A stretch of 64,000 nucleotides of DNA from Sulfuriferula sp. AH1 (lineage in GTDB: Bacteria > Pseudomonadota > Gammaproteobacteria > Burkholderiales > Sulfuriferulaceae). Positions 43,549-51,665 of the stretch are shown one piece after another (the stretch's first letter is position 1; every line of letters starts with the position of its first letter). The notes below the pieces were generated by a model. That model did not search any database, was not told the origin of the DNA, and saw only the letters and a program-made list of their open reading frames with translations. The stretch covers positions 682,001 to 746,000 of the forward strand of contig NZ_CP021138.1 in NCBI RefSeq assembly GCF_002162035.1, given 5' to 3'. The translations under genes and the position numbers were made by a program.

Positions 43549-43564
43549 GAACGATGGCAAATAA
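43307..43564 (+). CDS. Rz1-like o-spanin lipoprotein, embedded in Rz
   Basis: About 85 residues: signal and lipobox (MMMLVALMLTGCAS) followed by a proline-rich mature part (PPANLTTPCPPLPPPKSG). It overlaps the Rz-like gene almost completely in a different frame. An ATG two codons later is an alternative start. Confidence 0.85.
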   Translation: MIMRSLIMMMLVALMLTGCASGMQPMPVIPRQPPANLTTPCPPLPPPKSGQIADLLTNHVETAQLYYQCRENHQALVDWSKNDGK

Positions 43565-43585
43565 TTTACATGCAGGAGAGCGCTG

Positions 43586-43816
43586 ATGGATGCGTTTGAC
43601 CGCGCTCAGGCGCTTGAACTGGAAGAGTATGAGCGGCGCCAGCGCGCCGCAATTTTGCCGAATACCCTAACCGAATCGGCGATAGAGTGTGTCGAGTGCG
43701 AAACGCCCATCCCTGAAGCGCGTCGCCTGGCTGTGCCGGGCGTTCAGTTATGTATTACATGCCAGACGCGGCTTGAGCTGGTTCGAAAAATAAACGGAGA
43801 GAGACATGGCGGCTGA
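43586..43816 (+). CDS. TraR/DksA-type C4 zinc-finger protein
   Basis: 76 residues with the DksA/TraR zinc finger ECVECETPIPEARRLAVPG...LCITCQ (four Cys). TraR-like proteins bind RNA polymerase through the secondary channel. Small versions are common in Mu-like and P2-like phages. GGAGAG precedes the ATG. Confidence 0.88.
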   Translation: MDAFDRAQALELEEYERRQRAAILPNTLTESAIECVECETPIPEARRLAVPGVQLCITCQTRLELVRKINGERHGG

Positions 43817-44030
43817 CGAACACACATTATTGCTGGGTGAGATCAAGGGCAAGCTGGATCTGGTGATTGCACGCCAAGTTGAGCAAGGCGAAACACTTGA
43901 TGTGCTGGATGGCCGCATGCGTGCTGTGGAGGTGAAATCTGCCATGCATGGCGGTCTGGCAGGCGGCTTGGTTGCAATTGGAATGACTCTTTTGGTGGAA
44001 AAGGCCAAGCGCGTTGTCGGGATGGCATGA
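43806..44030 (+). CDS. Small phage membrane protein, function unknown
   Basis: 74 residues: an N-terminal helix with coiled-coil character (LLGEIKGKLDLVIARQVEQG, ETLDVLDGRMRAVE), then a hydrophobic segment (HGGLAGGLVAIGMTLLVEKA). Its start overlaps the TraR-like end. It could contribute to lysis or be a morphogenesis accessory. Confidence 0.65.
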   Translation: MAADEHTLLLGEIKGKLDLVIARQVEQGETLDVLDGRMRAVEVKSAMHGGLAGGLVAIGMTLLVEKAKRVVGMA

Positions 44031-44033
44031 CCA

Positions 44034-44534
44034 GTGGCACATAAACCAGAAAAAAAGACCGCAGCACGCGCGGCATTCGTTTACGAGGCGTTAACCCTGG
44101 AGGTGATAGCCCAGCGTGTTTGCGCCTCACTTGGCACTGTTTCGCGCTGGAAGCGCGATGCATTGGCTGAAGGCGACGATTGGGATCGGGCGCGCGCTGC
44201 TGCGCGATTGTCCGGCCAAGGCGCCGAGGCCGTCACTCAGGCGGTGATGGAAGACTTCGTGCTGCTGTTCCAGAGTACGATGACTGAAGTCAAGGCAGCC
44301 ACCGATATCAAGCCGATGGCAAAGGCCGAGATCATCAGCCGGTTGTCGGATGCTTATCAAAAGACCATGTCTGCCGTGGCCAAGGGCAATCCCAAGTTGA
44401 ATAAGCTGGCTGTGGCGATGGAGGTGATGCAGTCGCTGGCTGAGTTTGTGCGCAAGCACTATCCGAAGCATGCCAATGCGTTTGCGGAGATATTGGAGCC
44501 ATTTGGCGAGGATGTGGCTAAAAACTATGGGTAA
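44034..44534 (+). CDS. Mu gp27-like (DUF1804) protein, terminase small-subunit role
   Basis: 166 residues. HTH at the N-terminus (ALTLEVIAQRVCASLGTVSR), followed by a helical C-terminus. The DUF1804 family precedes gp28 in Mu-like phages and is thought to act as the small terminase. GTG start. It is coupled to the next gene. Confidence 0.88.
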   Translation: MAHKPEKKTAARAAFVYEALTLEVIAQRVCASLGTVSRWKRDALAEGDDWDRARAAARLSGQGAEAVTQAVMEDFVLLFQSTMTEVKAATDIKPMAKAEIISRLSDAYQKTMSAVAKGNPKLNKLAVAMEVMQSLAEFVRKHYPKHANAFAEILEPFGEDVAKNYG

Positions 44535-46152
44535 CACTACCCGCCGTGCCTTCCTCGATGGCATCGCCAGCCTAGCCACAGAGTACCGCCGCCAGATTGA
44601 GGCCGAGGTCGATGGCTTCACGCCTGATATGGCCGCACGCCAGGCGCGTCGTGATAAGGCGCATGCCAGCTTTGAATTCTTTGCCCGTACCTATTTCCCG
44701 CATTATGTGAAGTATGCGAATGCGGTGCTGCATGATTTCCTTTACCCGCGCTTACAAGAGATTGTGGATAACGGCGTGGGTGACCATGATGCCATTGCCG
44801 CCCCACGCGGTAACGCTAAATCCACCATCGTCACGCAGATATTCGTGATCTGGTGCGTGATTACCGGCCGCAAGCATTTCCCTGTGATTATCATGGATGC
44901 GCTGGATCAGGCGCTGCCGATGCTGGAGGCCATTAAGGCCGAGCTGGCATTCAACCCGCGCTTGCTGATGGATTACCCGGAGGCAACGGGGCAAGGCCGG
45001 GTGTGGCAGGTTGGCACTATCGTCACCGCTAATGATGCCAAGATTCAGGCGTTCGGCTCTGGCAAGCGTATGCGCGGCTTGCGTCATGGCCCGCATCGTC
45101 CGGATCTTGCAATCGGTGATGATCTGGAAAACGACGAGAACGTGCGCAGCCCCGAACAGCGTGACAAGCTGGACAGCTGGATCAAGAAAACCGTGCTGTC
45201 ACTGGGTGCGGCTGACGACTCGATGGACGTCATCATCATTGGCACTATTCTGCATTACGACTCGGTGCTGGCGCGCCTTATCAAGAACCCGCTGTGGAAG
45301 TCGCGCAAATTCAAAGCCATCATAGAATGGCCGCACCGCATGGATCTGTGGGACAAGTGGGAAGAGATCCTGCTCAATGACGGTGATGAAGTCGCCAAGC
45401 AGTTCTATGCAGAGCGTAAAGCCGAGATGGATTCAGGCGCGATAGTGTCATGGCCAGCCGCCCAGCCGCTTTACACACTGATGGTGAAGCGTGCCCGTGA
45501 TGGCCGCCAGGCGTTTGACTCCGAACAACAGAATGACCCAGTGAGCGGCGATGATGCGCCGTTTGCCAACTGCATTACTTTCTGGGTAAATCGCCTTAAT
45601 GAATGGATATTCTATGGCGCGTGCGACCCCTCACTTGGTAAGGCAGGAGGGTCGCGTGACCCATCTGCATTACTGGTAGGCGGATTCAACCGCAGCACGG
45701 GTATTCTGGACGTGGTTGAAGCGGCGATCAAGAAACGCCTGCCTGACCGCATCATCGAAGATGTGATTATGCTGCAGGCTGAATACCACTGCTTGGTATG
45801 GGTCGTGGAGACGGTGCAGTTCCAGGAGTTCCTGCGCACCGAGCTGGTAAAGCGATCCGCTGCGCGTGGCATCCCGGTACCCGCCCGTGCAGTGACACCA
45901 CATACCGACAAGATCCTGCGCATTGAGACCTTGCAGCCGCACATGGCCAACGGCCTGATTCGCCTCAACCCAAACCAGCACACGCTGATCGATCAGCTGC
46001 GGCACTTCCCTAAAGCCGATCACGATGACGGCCCGGATGCGCTTTATATGCTGTGGGCTGCTGCGCTATCCGGTGGTGGCGCAATCGAATACCAAACACT
46101 AGGACGTCGCCGAGAATCGGCGCGCGGCCTGAATGACTTTATGGGAATGTGA
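44527..46152 (+). CDS. Mu gp28-like terminase large subunit
   Basis: 541 residues. Walker A-like APRGNAKST is near residue 97, a Walker B-like acidic segment LAIGDDLENDE is near 195-205, and a nuclease-like C-terminal domain contains FYGACDPSLGK and the terminal KADHDDGPDAL. It packages phage DNA with flanking host DNA in Mu. The overlap with gp27-like fixes the start. Confidence 0.92.
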   Translation: MGNTTRRAFLDGIASLATEYRRQIEAEVDGFTPDMAARQARRDKAHASFEFFARTYFPHYVKYANAVLHDFLYPRLQEIVDNGVGDHDAIAAPRGNAKSTIVTQIFVIWCVITGRKHFPVIIMDALDQALPMLEAIKAELAFNPRLLMDYPEATGQGRVWQVGTIVTANDAKIQAFGSGKRMRGLRHGPHRPDLAIGDDLENDENVRSPEQRDKLDSWIKKTVLSLGAADDSMDVIIIGTILHYDSVLARLIKNPLWKSRKFKAIIEWPHRMDLWDKWEEILLNDGDEVAKQFYAERKAEMDSGAIVSWPAAQPLYTLMVKRARDGRQAFDSEQQNDPVSGDDAPFANCITFWVNRLNEWIFYGACDPSLGKAGGSRDPSALLVGGFNRSTGILDVVEAAIKKRLPDRIIEDVIMLQAEYHCLVWVVETVQFQEFLRTELVKRSAARGIPVPARAVTPHTDKILRIETLQPHMANGLIRLNPNQHTLIDQLRHFPKADHDDGPDALYMLWAAALSGGGAIEYQTLGRRRESARGLNDFMGM

Positions 46153-46153
46153 A

Positions 46154-47665
46154 ATGGCTGAAGACACTAAATTACCCCTGGATGCGAATAATGAAATCGC
46201 CACGGTTGCCAAGGATATTACCTATCTGGCGTTTCAGGGCATTTTGCGTAGCCGCGATGCGACACTGGAGACGCGTGGCGGTAATCGCAGCTATGCGATC
46301 TACGATGACATCGAACGTGACTGCCATGCTTACGGTGTGCTGCAGAAGCGCAAGCTGGCTGTGGTGGCGCGGCCCTGGCAGGTTGACCCGGCATCGAATG
46401 ATACGCTTGACATCAAGGCGGCCGACATGGTTCGGGCACAGTTGTCAGCGATCGGCGTGCCGGCAGCCGATAACCCAGGTGACCAGGTGGTGATGGCCAG
46501 CAACTTTGATTTGGTGTGTTTCAACCTGCTGGATTCCATACTCAAGGGCTTTGCTGTTGGCGAGATCATGTGGGATATCGACGGCAAGGAGATCGTCGCG
46601 CGCGAGATTCGCCCCAAGGATCAGCGGCGGTTCAACTTCGATACCGACTATAAGCTGCGCCTGAAAACATGGAGCCAGCTGATACCAGGTGAGACAGTGC
46701 CGCCGCGCAAGTTCATCGTGCACACCTTCGGCGCGAAGGATGGCTCACCTTATGGCATCGGTGTCGGCTCCAGGCTGTTCTGGCCGACATTCTTCAAGCG
46801 CCAGGACATTACGTTCTGGCTGACCTATCTGGACAAGTTCGGTAGCCCTACAGCCGTGGGCAAGTATCCAGGTGGCACACCCGCTGAGCAGCAGAAGGAT
46901 CTGCTGAATGCATTGGCGGCTATCTCTCAAGACGCTGGCGTGACGGTACCCGATAACATGGTGATCGAGCTGCTGGAGGCTAAGCGCAGCGGCACGGTGA
47001 CTTACGAACAATTCGCTCGTTACATGGATGAGGAAATGACCTTTGCCGTGCTGGGCGAAGCGCCGACCTCTAAAGGCGGCGGTGGTGCTCAGCAGACCGC
47101 TGCGCTGGCGCGTGAGGAGGTGCGGCTGGAGCTGGTGCAGGCGGATGCCGATCTGCTATCGGCCACGCTTAACGCGACCTTGTCGCCCTGGTTAACGGCA
47201 TACAACGTACCTGGTGCGCGGCCGCCGAAGATATGGCGCCAAGTGCAGGAAGCCGAGGATCTGAAGGCGCGATCGGAGCGGGACAGGAATCTGTTTGTCA
47301 TCGGATTTCGCCCGACATTAGCTGAGGTAACCAAGACTTACGGCGGCGAGTGGGAGGCGGTACCGCCTGCCGTCGTGCGCAAGACTGATGCGCTGCCGGC
47401 AGCATTTGCCGAGGCTGGCGATAACGGGCCATTCACCGATGACTTGCTGGCCAACAGGTTAGCGGTTGAAAGCGCCAAGCCCTGGACTGACACGCTGGTG
47501 AAGATTAAATCCATCGTCGACAGCGCTGCCTCACTTGAAGATTTACGTGATGCGTTAATCGGTGCATTCGGTAATCTGCCGCAGGATGAGCTGGTCAAGG
47601 TGATGCAGGCGGGTTTCGCCGTTGCAGATCTGGTGGGGATGGCTGATGTCGCTGACGGCCAGTAG
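46154..47665 (+). CDS. Mu gp29-like portal protein (DUF935)
   Basis: 503 residues of the DUF935 family: YAIYDDIERDCHAYGVLQKR, RLKTWSQLIPGETVPPRKFI and GSPYGIGVGSRLFWPTFFKR are typical. It forms the dodecameric head vertex. It follows gp28-like with one base spacing and overlaps the MuF-like gene. Confidence 0.92.
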   Translation: MAEDTKLPLDANNEIATVAKDITYLAFQGILRSRDATLETRGGNRSYAIYDDIERDCHAYGVLQKRKLAVVARPWQVDPASNDTLDIKAADMVRAQLSAIGVPAADNPGDQVVMASNFDLVCFNLLDSILKGFAVGEIMWDIDGKEIVAREIRPKDQRRFNFDTDYKLRLKTWSQLIPGETVPPRKFIVHTFGAKDGSPYGIGVGSRLFWPTFFKRQDITFWLTYLDKFGSPTAVGKYPGGTPAEQQKDLLNALAAISQDAGVTVPDNMVIELLEAKRSGTVTYEQFARYMDEEMTFAVLGEAPTSKGGGGAQQTAALAREEVRLELVQADADLLSATLNATLSPWLTAYNVPGARPPKIWRQVQEAEDLKARSERDRNLFVIGFRPTLAEVTKTYGGEWEAVPPAVVRKTDALPAAFAEAGDNGPFTDDLLANRLAVESAKPWTDTLVKIKSIVDSAASLEDLRDALIGAFGNLPQDELVKVMQAGFAVADLVGMADVADGQ

Positions 47666-48836
47666 TCAATTCAACAAGCCGTTTGCTGAGCAGCTGGCGT
47701 TCTTCCGCAAGAAGATCAACCTGCCCAGCGAGCGCTGGGACGATGTCTGGCAGCAAGCGCATGACCGCGCATTCATGGTGGCAGGCGCGCAAAAGGCCGA
47801 CTTGCTGGATGACTTGCGCAAAGCCGTCGACAGCGCGATCGCAGAAGGCAAAAGCATAGGCTGGTTCCGCAAGAACTTCGACGCCATCGTGGCGAAGCAC
47901 GGCTGGACAGGCTGGATGGGTGAAGGCTCGAAAGGCGGCCGCGACTGGCGCACGCGCATCATCTACCAGACCAACATGAGTATGAGCTACTCGGCAGGCC
48001 GGTGGGCGCAGTTAAGCGACCCTGATCTGATCAAGATGCGGCCATACAAGCGCTACGTGCACGCGGATGGCGTGCGGCACCCGCGCCCACTGCATCAGAG
48101 CTGGAACGGCATCACGTTGCCGCATGACGACCCTTTCTGGGACTCGCATTTCGCACCGAACGGCTGGGGCTGCCATTGCCGTATCACGGCTGCATCCGAG
48201 CAGGACTATCAGGCTGCCAAAGGCACAGACAAAGCCAGCCGCCCGACTGGCTGGGACACGATCAACCCGAAAACAGGTGCGCCGCTGGGGATCGATGCAG
48301 GGTTTGGTTACGCGCCTGGTAAAAGCGGCGACGTCCCCCTGCGCGAGATGGTGTCAAACAAGCTGGTGACGTACCCGCCAGCGATCAGCAAGGCGCTGTC
48401 GCATGATGTGAACCGTTATATTAATGCCCATGACCAAGCGGCCGATTACGCTGTGAAAGTGCTGGCTGATCGTTCCAAAACAGAGCCGCTCTGGCTGGGG
48501 TTCGTAGAGAATGCAGAGGCAGTGAGCGCTGCGGCCGGCCAAGATGTTAAGGGTTATATGGTGCTGCTGCCGGATGAAGCGCCGCGCCATGCCGAGAGCG
48601 TGCACCAGTACGATGGCGGTAATCAACGCCCGCCTATCCCGCAGGATTATGCGCAAGTCTGGAAGGTTCTGGCCGAAGCAGATAGCCTGCGTGCAGGTGA
48701 TCGATCAGCAACGGGATTAACAACCGTCGTCGCTGTCAAGAAAATCGGGGAAGAGGTATTTCGGTGTGTATTCGATGTGCGGCCAGGTAAGAAGAATCGC
48801 GCACTGGCGCTGTTGTCGCTGGTGATCAAGCGGTAA
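47646..48836 (+). CDS. MuF-like head morphogenesis protein (Mu gp30)
   Basis: 396 residues with the MuF core RIIYQTNMSMSYSAGRWAQL, and PNGWGCHCRI with the characteristic CHCR. After the MuF domain, the C-terminal ~120 residues (DRSATGLTTVVAVKKIGEEV, FRCVFDVRPGKKNRALALLS) resemble the small nuclease/toxin-like domains often fused to MuF proteins. That is a tentative call. A start eight codons upstream is an alternative. Confidence 0.88.
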   Translation: MSLTASSQFNKPFAEQLAFFRKKINLPSERWDDVWQQAHDRAFMVAGAQKADLLDDLRKAVDSAIAEGKSIGWFRKNFDAIVAKHGWTGWMGEGSKGGRDWRTRIIYQTNMSMSYSAGRWAQLSDPDLIKMRPYKRYVHADGVRHPRPLHQSWNGITLPHDDPFWDSHFAPNGWGCHCRITAASEQDYQAAKGTDKASRPTGWDTINPKTGAPLGIDAGFGYAPGKSGDVPLREMVSNKLVTYPPAISKALSHDVNRYINAHDQAADYAVKVLADRSKTEPLWLGFVENAEAVSAAAGQDVKGYMVLLPDEAPRHAESVHQYDGGNQRPPIPQDYAQVWKVLAEADSLRAGDRSATGLTTVVAVKKIGEEVFRCVFDVRPGKKNRALALLSLVIKR

Positions 48837-48910
48837 GGCAGATGGTGGCCGATGTCTGATTCCCCGACCATTACGCCCTAAGCGAGTCCATCTATCCGTT
48901 AAATATAGTT

Positions 48911-48961
48911 CAGTTTGTGAAATTGTGCAAACTGGTTTTCTGACTGTTATGTAAATTACAT
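48911..48961. promoter_or_regulatory. Inverted repeats and possible promoter ahead of the cassette-like genes
   Basis: CAGTTTG / CAAACTG inverted repeat (48911-48934) and the palindrome ATGTAAATTACAT (48949-48961), in an AT-rich stretch just upstream of the 91-residue membrane gene and its AAGGAG site. Possible own promoter and operator of the inserted genes. Confidence 0.4.
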
Positions 48962-48985
48962 ATTGGATACCAAGGAGATAAAGCC

Positions 48986-49261
48986 ATGAGCAACGAAGAA
49001 TTTAAAATGAACGCGGCTGGCGGGCAGTCCGTGTGGGCTGACACGTGGGGCCTACAGCGCAGGATACGGGCCGTAATGTGGCTCGCCATCAATGGAGCAT
49101 TTGCCGCGATGCTGTGGTTCGGGTTCGTTGAAGGCGTGGAAGGCGCGCGCAATCTCTCGCTGTTCCTGGTATGGGCGAGCTTCATCATCTCGTGGGGAAT
49201 GCTGGTGCCGGACATCCAGAAGGAACTCGCAAAGAAAGGCCGCTCGGCCCGAAGGCCATGA
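48986..49261 (+). CDS. Small two-helix membrane protein in cassette-like insert
   Basis: 91 residues with two membrane segments (AVMWLAINGAFAAMLWFGFV, LSLFLVWASFIISWGMLV) and a basic C-terminus. A strong AAGGAG site precedes the ATG. It lies between the MuF-like and gpG-like genes where Mu has no such gene, and overlaps the next small membrane gene by four bases. Function unknown. Confidence 0.7.
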   Translation: MSNEEFKMNAAGGQSVWADTWGLQRRIRAVMWLAINGAFAAMLWFGFVEGVEGARNLSLFLVWASFIISWGMLVPDIQKELAKKGRSARRP

Positions 49262-49416
49262 ACGTGCTGTATGACCTCAGCGTGACATTCTTTCTCGTGT
49301 GGTTCGGCGCATGGGTGAGTGCCGTAGCGTATGCGATGCATATCGTGCTGAGCGAAGCGGGATGGGATGCGGCGCTCAAGAGTAGGGACAACGCAAAGGT
49401 AAGCGGCGGAGCGTAG
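49258..49416 (+). CDS. 52-residue membrane protein ending inside attC-like site
   Basis: MNVLYDLSVTFFLVWFGAWV followed by a short soluble tail. The ATG overlaps the preceding gene's stop, so the pair is coupled. The stop codon falls within the attC-like element, a common arrangement for integron cassette ORFs. Function unknown. Confidence 0.6.
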   Translation: MNVLYDLSVTFFLVWFGAWVSAVAYAMHIVLSEAGWDAALKSRDNAKVSGGA

Positions 49417-49445
49417 CGGAGTCCGCCTTGACCACAGGGTTGGGC
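49386..49445. repeat. Integron attC-like site
   Basis: R' core GTTGGGC (GTTRRRY consensus) at the right and a degenerate R'' GGACAAC at the left, each with a 5-base spacer. Between them, imperfectly paired arms GGTAAGCGGCGGA and TCCGCCTTGACC carry single unpaired bases and enclose an 11-base loop. Size (60 bp) and layout fit a folded attC, although R'' deviates from RYYYAAC at two positions. Confidence 0.6.
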
Positions 49446-49540
49446 GGCATTTACAGGAGAACGACATAGACGGACGAATACTCACCTGCGTTTATTGTGG
49501 GCACGAATACCCGCAGGATACCCCGGCATCGGGAAGCGAA

Positions 49541-49771
49541 GTGCTTACCGAGCACATCAAGGTTTGCCAGCGGCACCCAATGCGGAAGGCCGAGAGCGAC
49601 ATTGCCATGCTGCGGGGCGCGCTGGTCGGTTTGATCGGAGCCGACAGCGAACAAGAACTGCGGCAGATGGAGGCGACCATGCGCGTGCTACCGGCACCGG
49701 AAGCCGATAAGGCGGTTTCCATCAATGCGATCCACGCGCTGCTGGCGACCATGCCGCCCAACACGTATTAG
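49541..49771 (+). CDS. Zinc-finger-like small protein, probably starting upstream at ATA
   Basis: 76 residues from the first standard start (GTG). In the same frame upstream are DGRILTCVYCGHEYPQDTP and then HIKVCQRHP, together a C-x2-C...H...C zinc site that would be cut off by the GTG start. A GGAG site stands six bases before an ATA codon at 49466, so the original start was probably ATG mutated to ATA, or ATA is used. The C-terminus is helical. Function unknown. Confidence 0.6.
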   Translation: MLTEHIKVCQRHPMRKAESDIAMLRGALVGLIGADSEQELRQMEATMRVLPAPEADKAVSINAIHALLATMPPNTY

Positions 49772-49780
49772 GCACCCATC

Positions 49781-50299
49781 ATGATAGAAACCAAATGGAA
49801 TGATGCAGACGTACTCGCTGCCCTGGAGCGCCTGGCACAAGCGACTGCGCAACCGCGCCCTGCATTGCTGGCCATTGGCGAGAGTCAGGTTGAGTCAACC
49901 AAGAAACGTTTCGAAACCAGTACAGCGCCAGACGGATCGCGCTGGGCGCCCAATAGCGAAGCGACCTATCTGGGTATGGTCAATGCATTCGGCAAGGGTA
50001 ATTTTGGCAAGAACGGACGGATCAATGCACGCGGTGCTACGCGTGTGGCGGGTAAGAAGCCGCTGATCGGCGAGACTCGAATGCTGTCTACCCAGATATT
50101 TTATGAAGTCGATCATGATAGCGTACGCTGGGGATCGCCAATGGTTCAGGCGGCCATGCAACATTTCGGCGGTACCAAGAGCAAGTTCCCAAATCTGTGG
50201 GGCGATATCCCTGCACGGCCATTCCTGGGCGTATCCGAAAGTGATGCGGTGATGATTGTCGATACGGTCAGCGACTACCTGCGCAAGGTAATTGGCTAA
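49781..50299 (+). CDS. Mu gpG-like virion morphogenesis protein
   Basis: 172 residues of the phage virion-morphogenesis (gpG/gpS-like) family: STKKRFETSTAPDGSRWAPN and VRWGSPMVQAAMQHFGGTKS, and ARPFLGVSESD near the end. Involved in head-tail joining or tail completion. After it lie about 250 bases without a gene, ending in late promoter B. Confidence 0.88.
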   Translation: MIETKWNDADVLAALERLAQATAQPRPALLAIGESQVESTKKRFETSTAPDGSRWAPNSEATYLGMVNAFGKGNFGKNGRINARGATRVAGKKPLIGETRMLSTQIFYEVDHDSVRWGSPMVQAAMQHFGGTKSKFPNLWGDIPARPFLGVSESDAVMIVDTVSDYLRKVIG

Positions 50300-50498
50300 A
50301 ACGCGATTTAAGCGATTTAAGCCGTTTCATATATACCGTTGTAGCAAAAAATCAGGCGGCAAGATTTTAACGGGGGTTTAACGCCCTACATTCACGCGCA
50401 TGTATCGCGCCGAGGATGCGTTTTTGGGGAGGAAATGGATTTTGCATTCCCAGCGCATTCTGGTACGCTAAAAAAGACTGATAAAAAACCCGCATTAA

Positions 50499-50549
50499 CG
50501 GAACCCGTTCCGCCTTAACCGGCGGCGAAGCCGCCGTCACAATGGCGGC
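50499..50549 (+). promoter_or_regulatory. Late promoter B (head operon)
   Basis: Palindrome CGGAAC-CC-GTTCCG followed by CCTTAA ending at 50518, then 31 bases to the protease ATG. CACAAT is at -12 to -7, and no ribosome-binding site is seen. A GGCGGC-GAA-GCCGCC stem lies between the -35 and -10 positions. In the gap upstream of the palindrome, the only other repeat noticed is a GTTTAACG-type motif. Confidence 0.7.
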
Positions 50550-51653
50550 ATGAATACATCCAAACCCATCCAGATCTTCCGTCCCGGCACTCATACTGCG
50601 ATGAGCGGTGCTGTGCTTGGGTTTTCTGAAACCGATCTTGCTGCTTCGGCAGCGGCTTATGATCCGGCTAAGCACGAAGCGCCGCTGGTCGTCGGCCACC
50701 CGACGCATGATGGCCCTGCCTACGGCTGGGTGAAGTCACTTGGGTTCGCTGAAGGCGGCCTTGAGGCGCAGCCTGACCAGGTTGACCCCGACTTTGCCGA
50801 GATGGTTACTGCTGGCCGCTTCAAGAAGATTTCTGCTAGCTTCTATTCCCCTGATTCCCCAAACAACCCTGTGCCAGGCGTGTACTACTTGCGCCACGTC
50901 GGCTTCCTCGGTGCGCAGCCGCCTGCGGTTAAGGGGCTGCGTGCGCCTGAGTTTGCCGACAATGAATCCGGCATTGTCGAATTCGCCGATTGGTCTGACA
51001 TGCAGAATGCTGGCCTGTGGCGCAATCTGCGTGAGTGGATTATCAGCAAATTCAGTCTGGATGAAGCAGACAAGGTGATCCCCGGCTATACCGTCGCCTC
51101 GCTGGAGGATGACGCCCGCAAGGAATCGCCTGACGAACCTACCCCCGCACCCTATTTTACCGAGCAAGCCAACCCCCAAGAGGAGATACACGTGACCCCA
51201 GAACAAGCTGCTGCGCTGGAAGCTGAAAACGCGCGTTTGAAAGCCCAGAACGCGGAATTTGCGGCCGCCGATAAGCTGGCCAGAACCGCCGCCATTCACA
51301 CTGAAAACACCGCCTTTGCCGAAGCGCTGGTATCGGCGGGCAAGCTGCTGCCTGTGAATAAGGATGTAGCGATCGCCACGCTGAATTACTTCGCTGGACA
51401 GGATACGCCAGTCGAGTTCGGCGAGGGCGATGCTAAAAAGCCGATGGTCGATGCGTTCAAGGAATTTTTACAAGCGCAGCCAAAAGTAGTGGCGTTTGGT
51501 GAGCACGCTGCCGGCGAGATCAAGCAGGTCGATATGGAAGACGCTACGGCGATCAGTGCCAAGGCAGTCGAGTTCATGGAAGCAGAAGCCAAGGCTGGGC
51601 GCACTGTCAATATCGCTCAGGCCGTGGCACATGTCACGCAAGTTAACCAATAA
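50550..51653 (+). CDS. Mu gpI-like prohead protease with internal scaffold region
   Basis: 367 residues. The N-terminal protease domain has PLVVGHPTHDGPAYGWVKSL and FKKISASFYSPDSPNNPVPG (conserved His and Ser). The C-terminal scaffold half has a coiled coil (AAALEAENARLKAQNAEFAA). A strong AGGAGAT site and an in-frame GTG at 51192 mark an internal start, which would yield a separate 153-residue scaffold like Mu gpZ. Confidence 0.88.
   Translation: MNTSKPIQIFRPGTHTAMSGAVLGFSETDLAASAAAYDPAKHEAPLVVGHPTHDGPAYGWVKSLGFAEGGLEAQPDQVDPDFAEMVTAGRFKKISASFYSPDSPNNPVPGVYYLRHVGFLGAQPPAVKGLRAPEFADNESGIVEFADWSDMQNAGLWRNLREWIISKFSLDEADKVIPGYTVASLEDDARKESPDEPTPAPYFTEQANPQEEIHVTPEQAAALEAENARLKAQNAEFAAADKLARTAAIHTENTAFAEALVSAGKLLPVNKDVAIATLNYFAGQDTPVEFGEGDAKKPMVDAFKEFLQAQPKVVAFGEHAAGEIKQVDMEDATAISAKAVEFMEAEAKAGRTVNIAQAVAHVTQVNQ
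51192..51653 (+). CDS. Internal in-frame scaffold protein (Mu Z-like)
   Basis: GTG start six bases after AGGAGA, in frame within the protease gene. It would produce a 153-residue Ala/Glu-rich coiled-coil scaffold (MTPEQAAALEAENARLKAQN). In Mu, Z is expressed the same way from within I. The start is inferred from the ribosome-binding site. Confidence 0.6.
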   Translation: MTPEQAAALEAENARLKAQNAEFAAADKLARTAAIHTENTAFAEALVSAGKLLPVNKDVAIATLNYFAGQDTPVEFGEGDAKKPMVDAFKEFLQAQPKVVAFGEHAAGEIKQVDMEDATAISAKAVEFMEAEAKAGRTVNIAQAVAHVTQVNQ

Positions 51654-51665
51654 AGGAGCAGCACG

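Noticed and set aside
49418-49433. CGGAGTCCGCCTTGACC resembling the late-promoter palindrome
   Set aside because: No matching left arm or spacing to a start codon; better explained as the right arm of the attC-like fold.
48910-49485. 191-codon minus-strand ORF across the cassette-like insert
   Set aside because: Overlaps two well-formed plus-strand small genes and the attC-like element; Cys/Pro/Ser/Arg-rich shadow.
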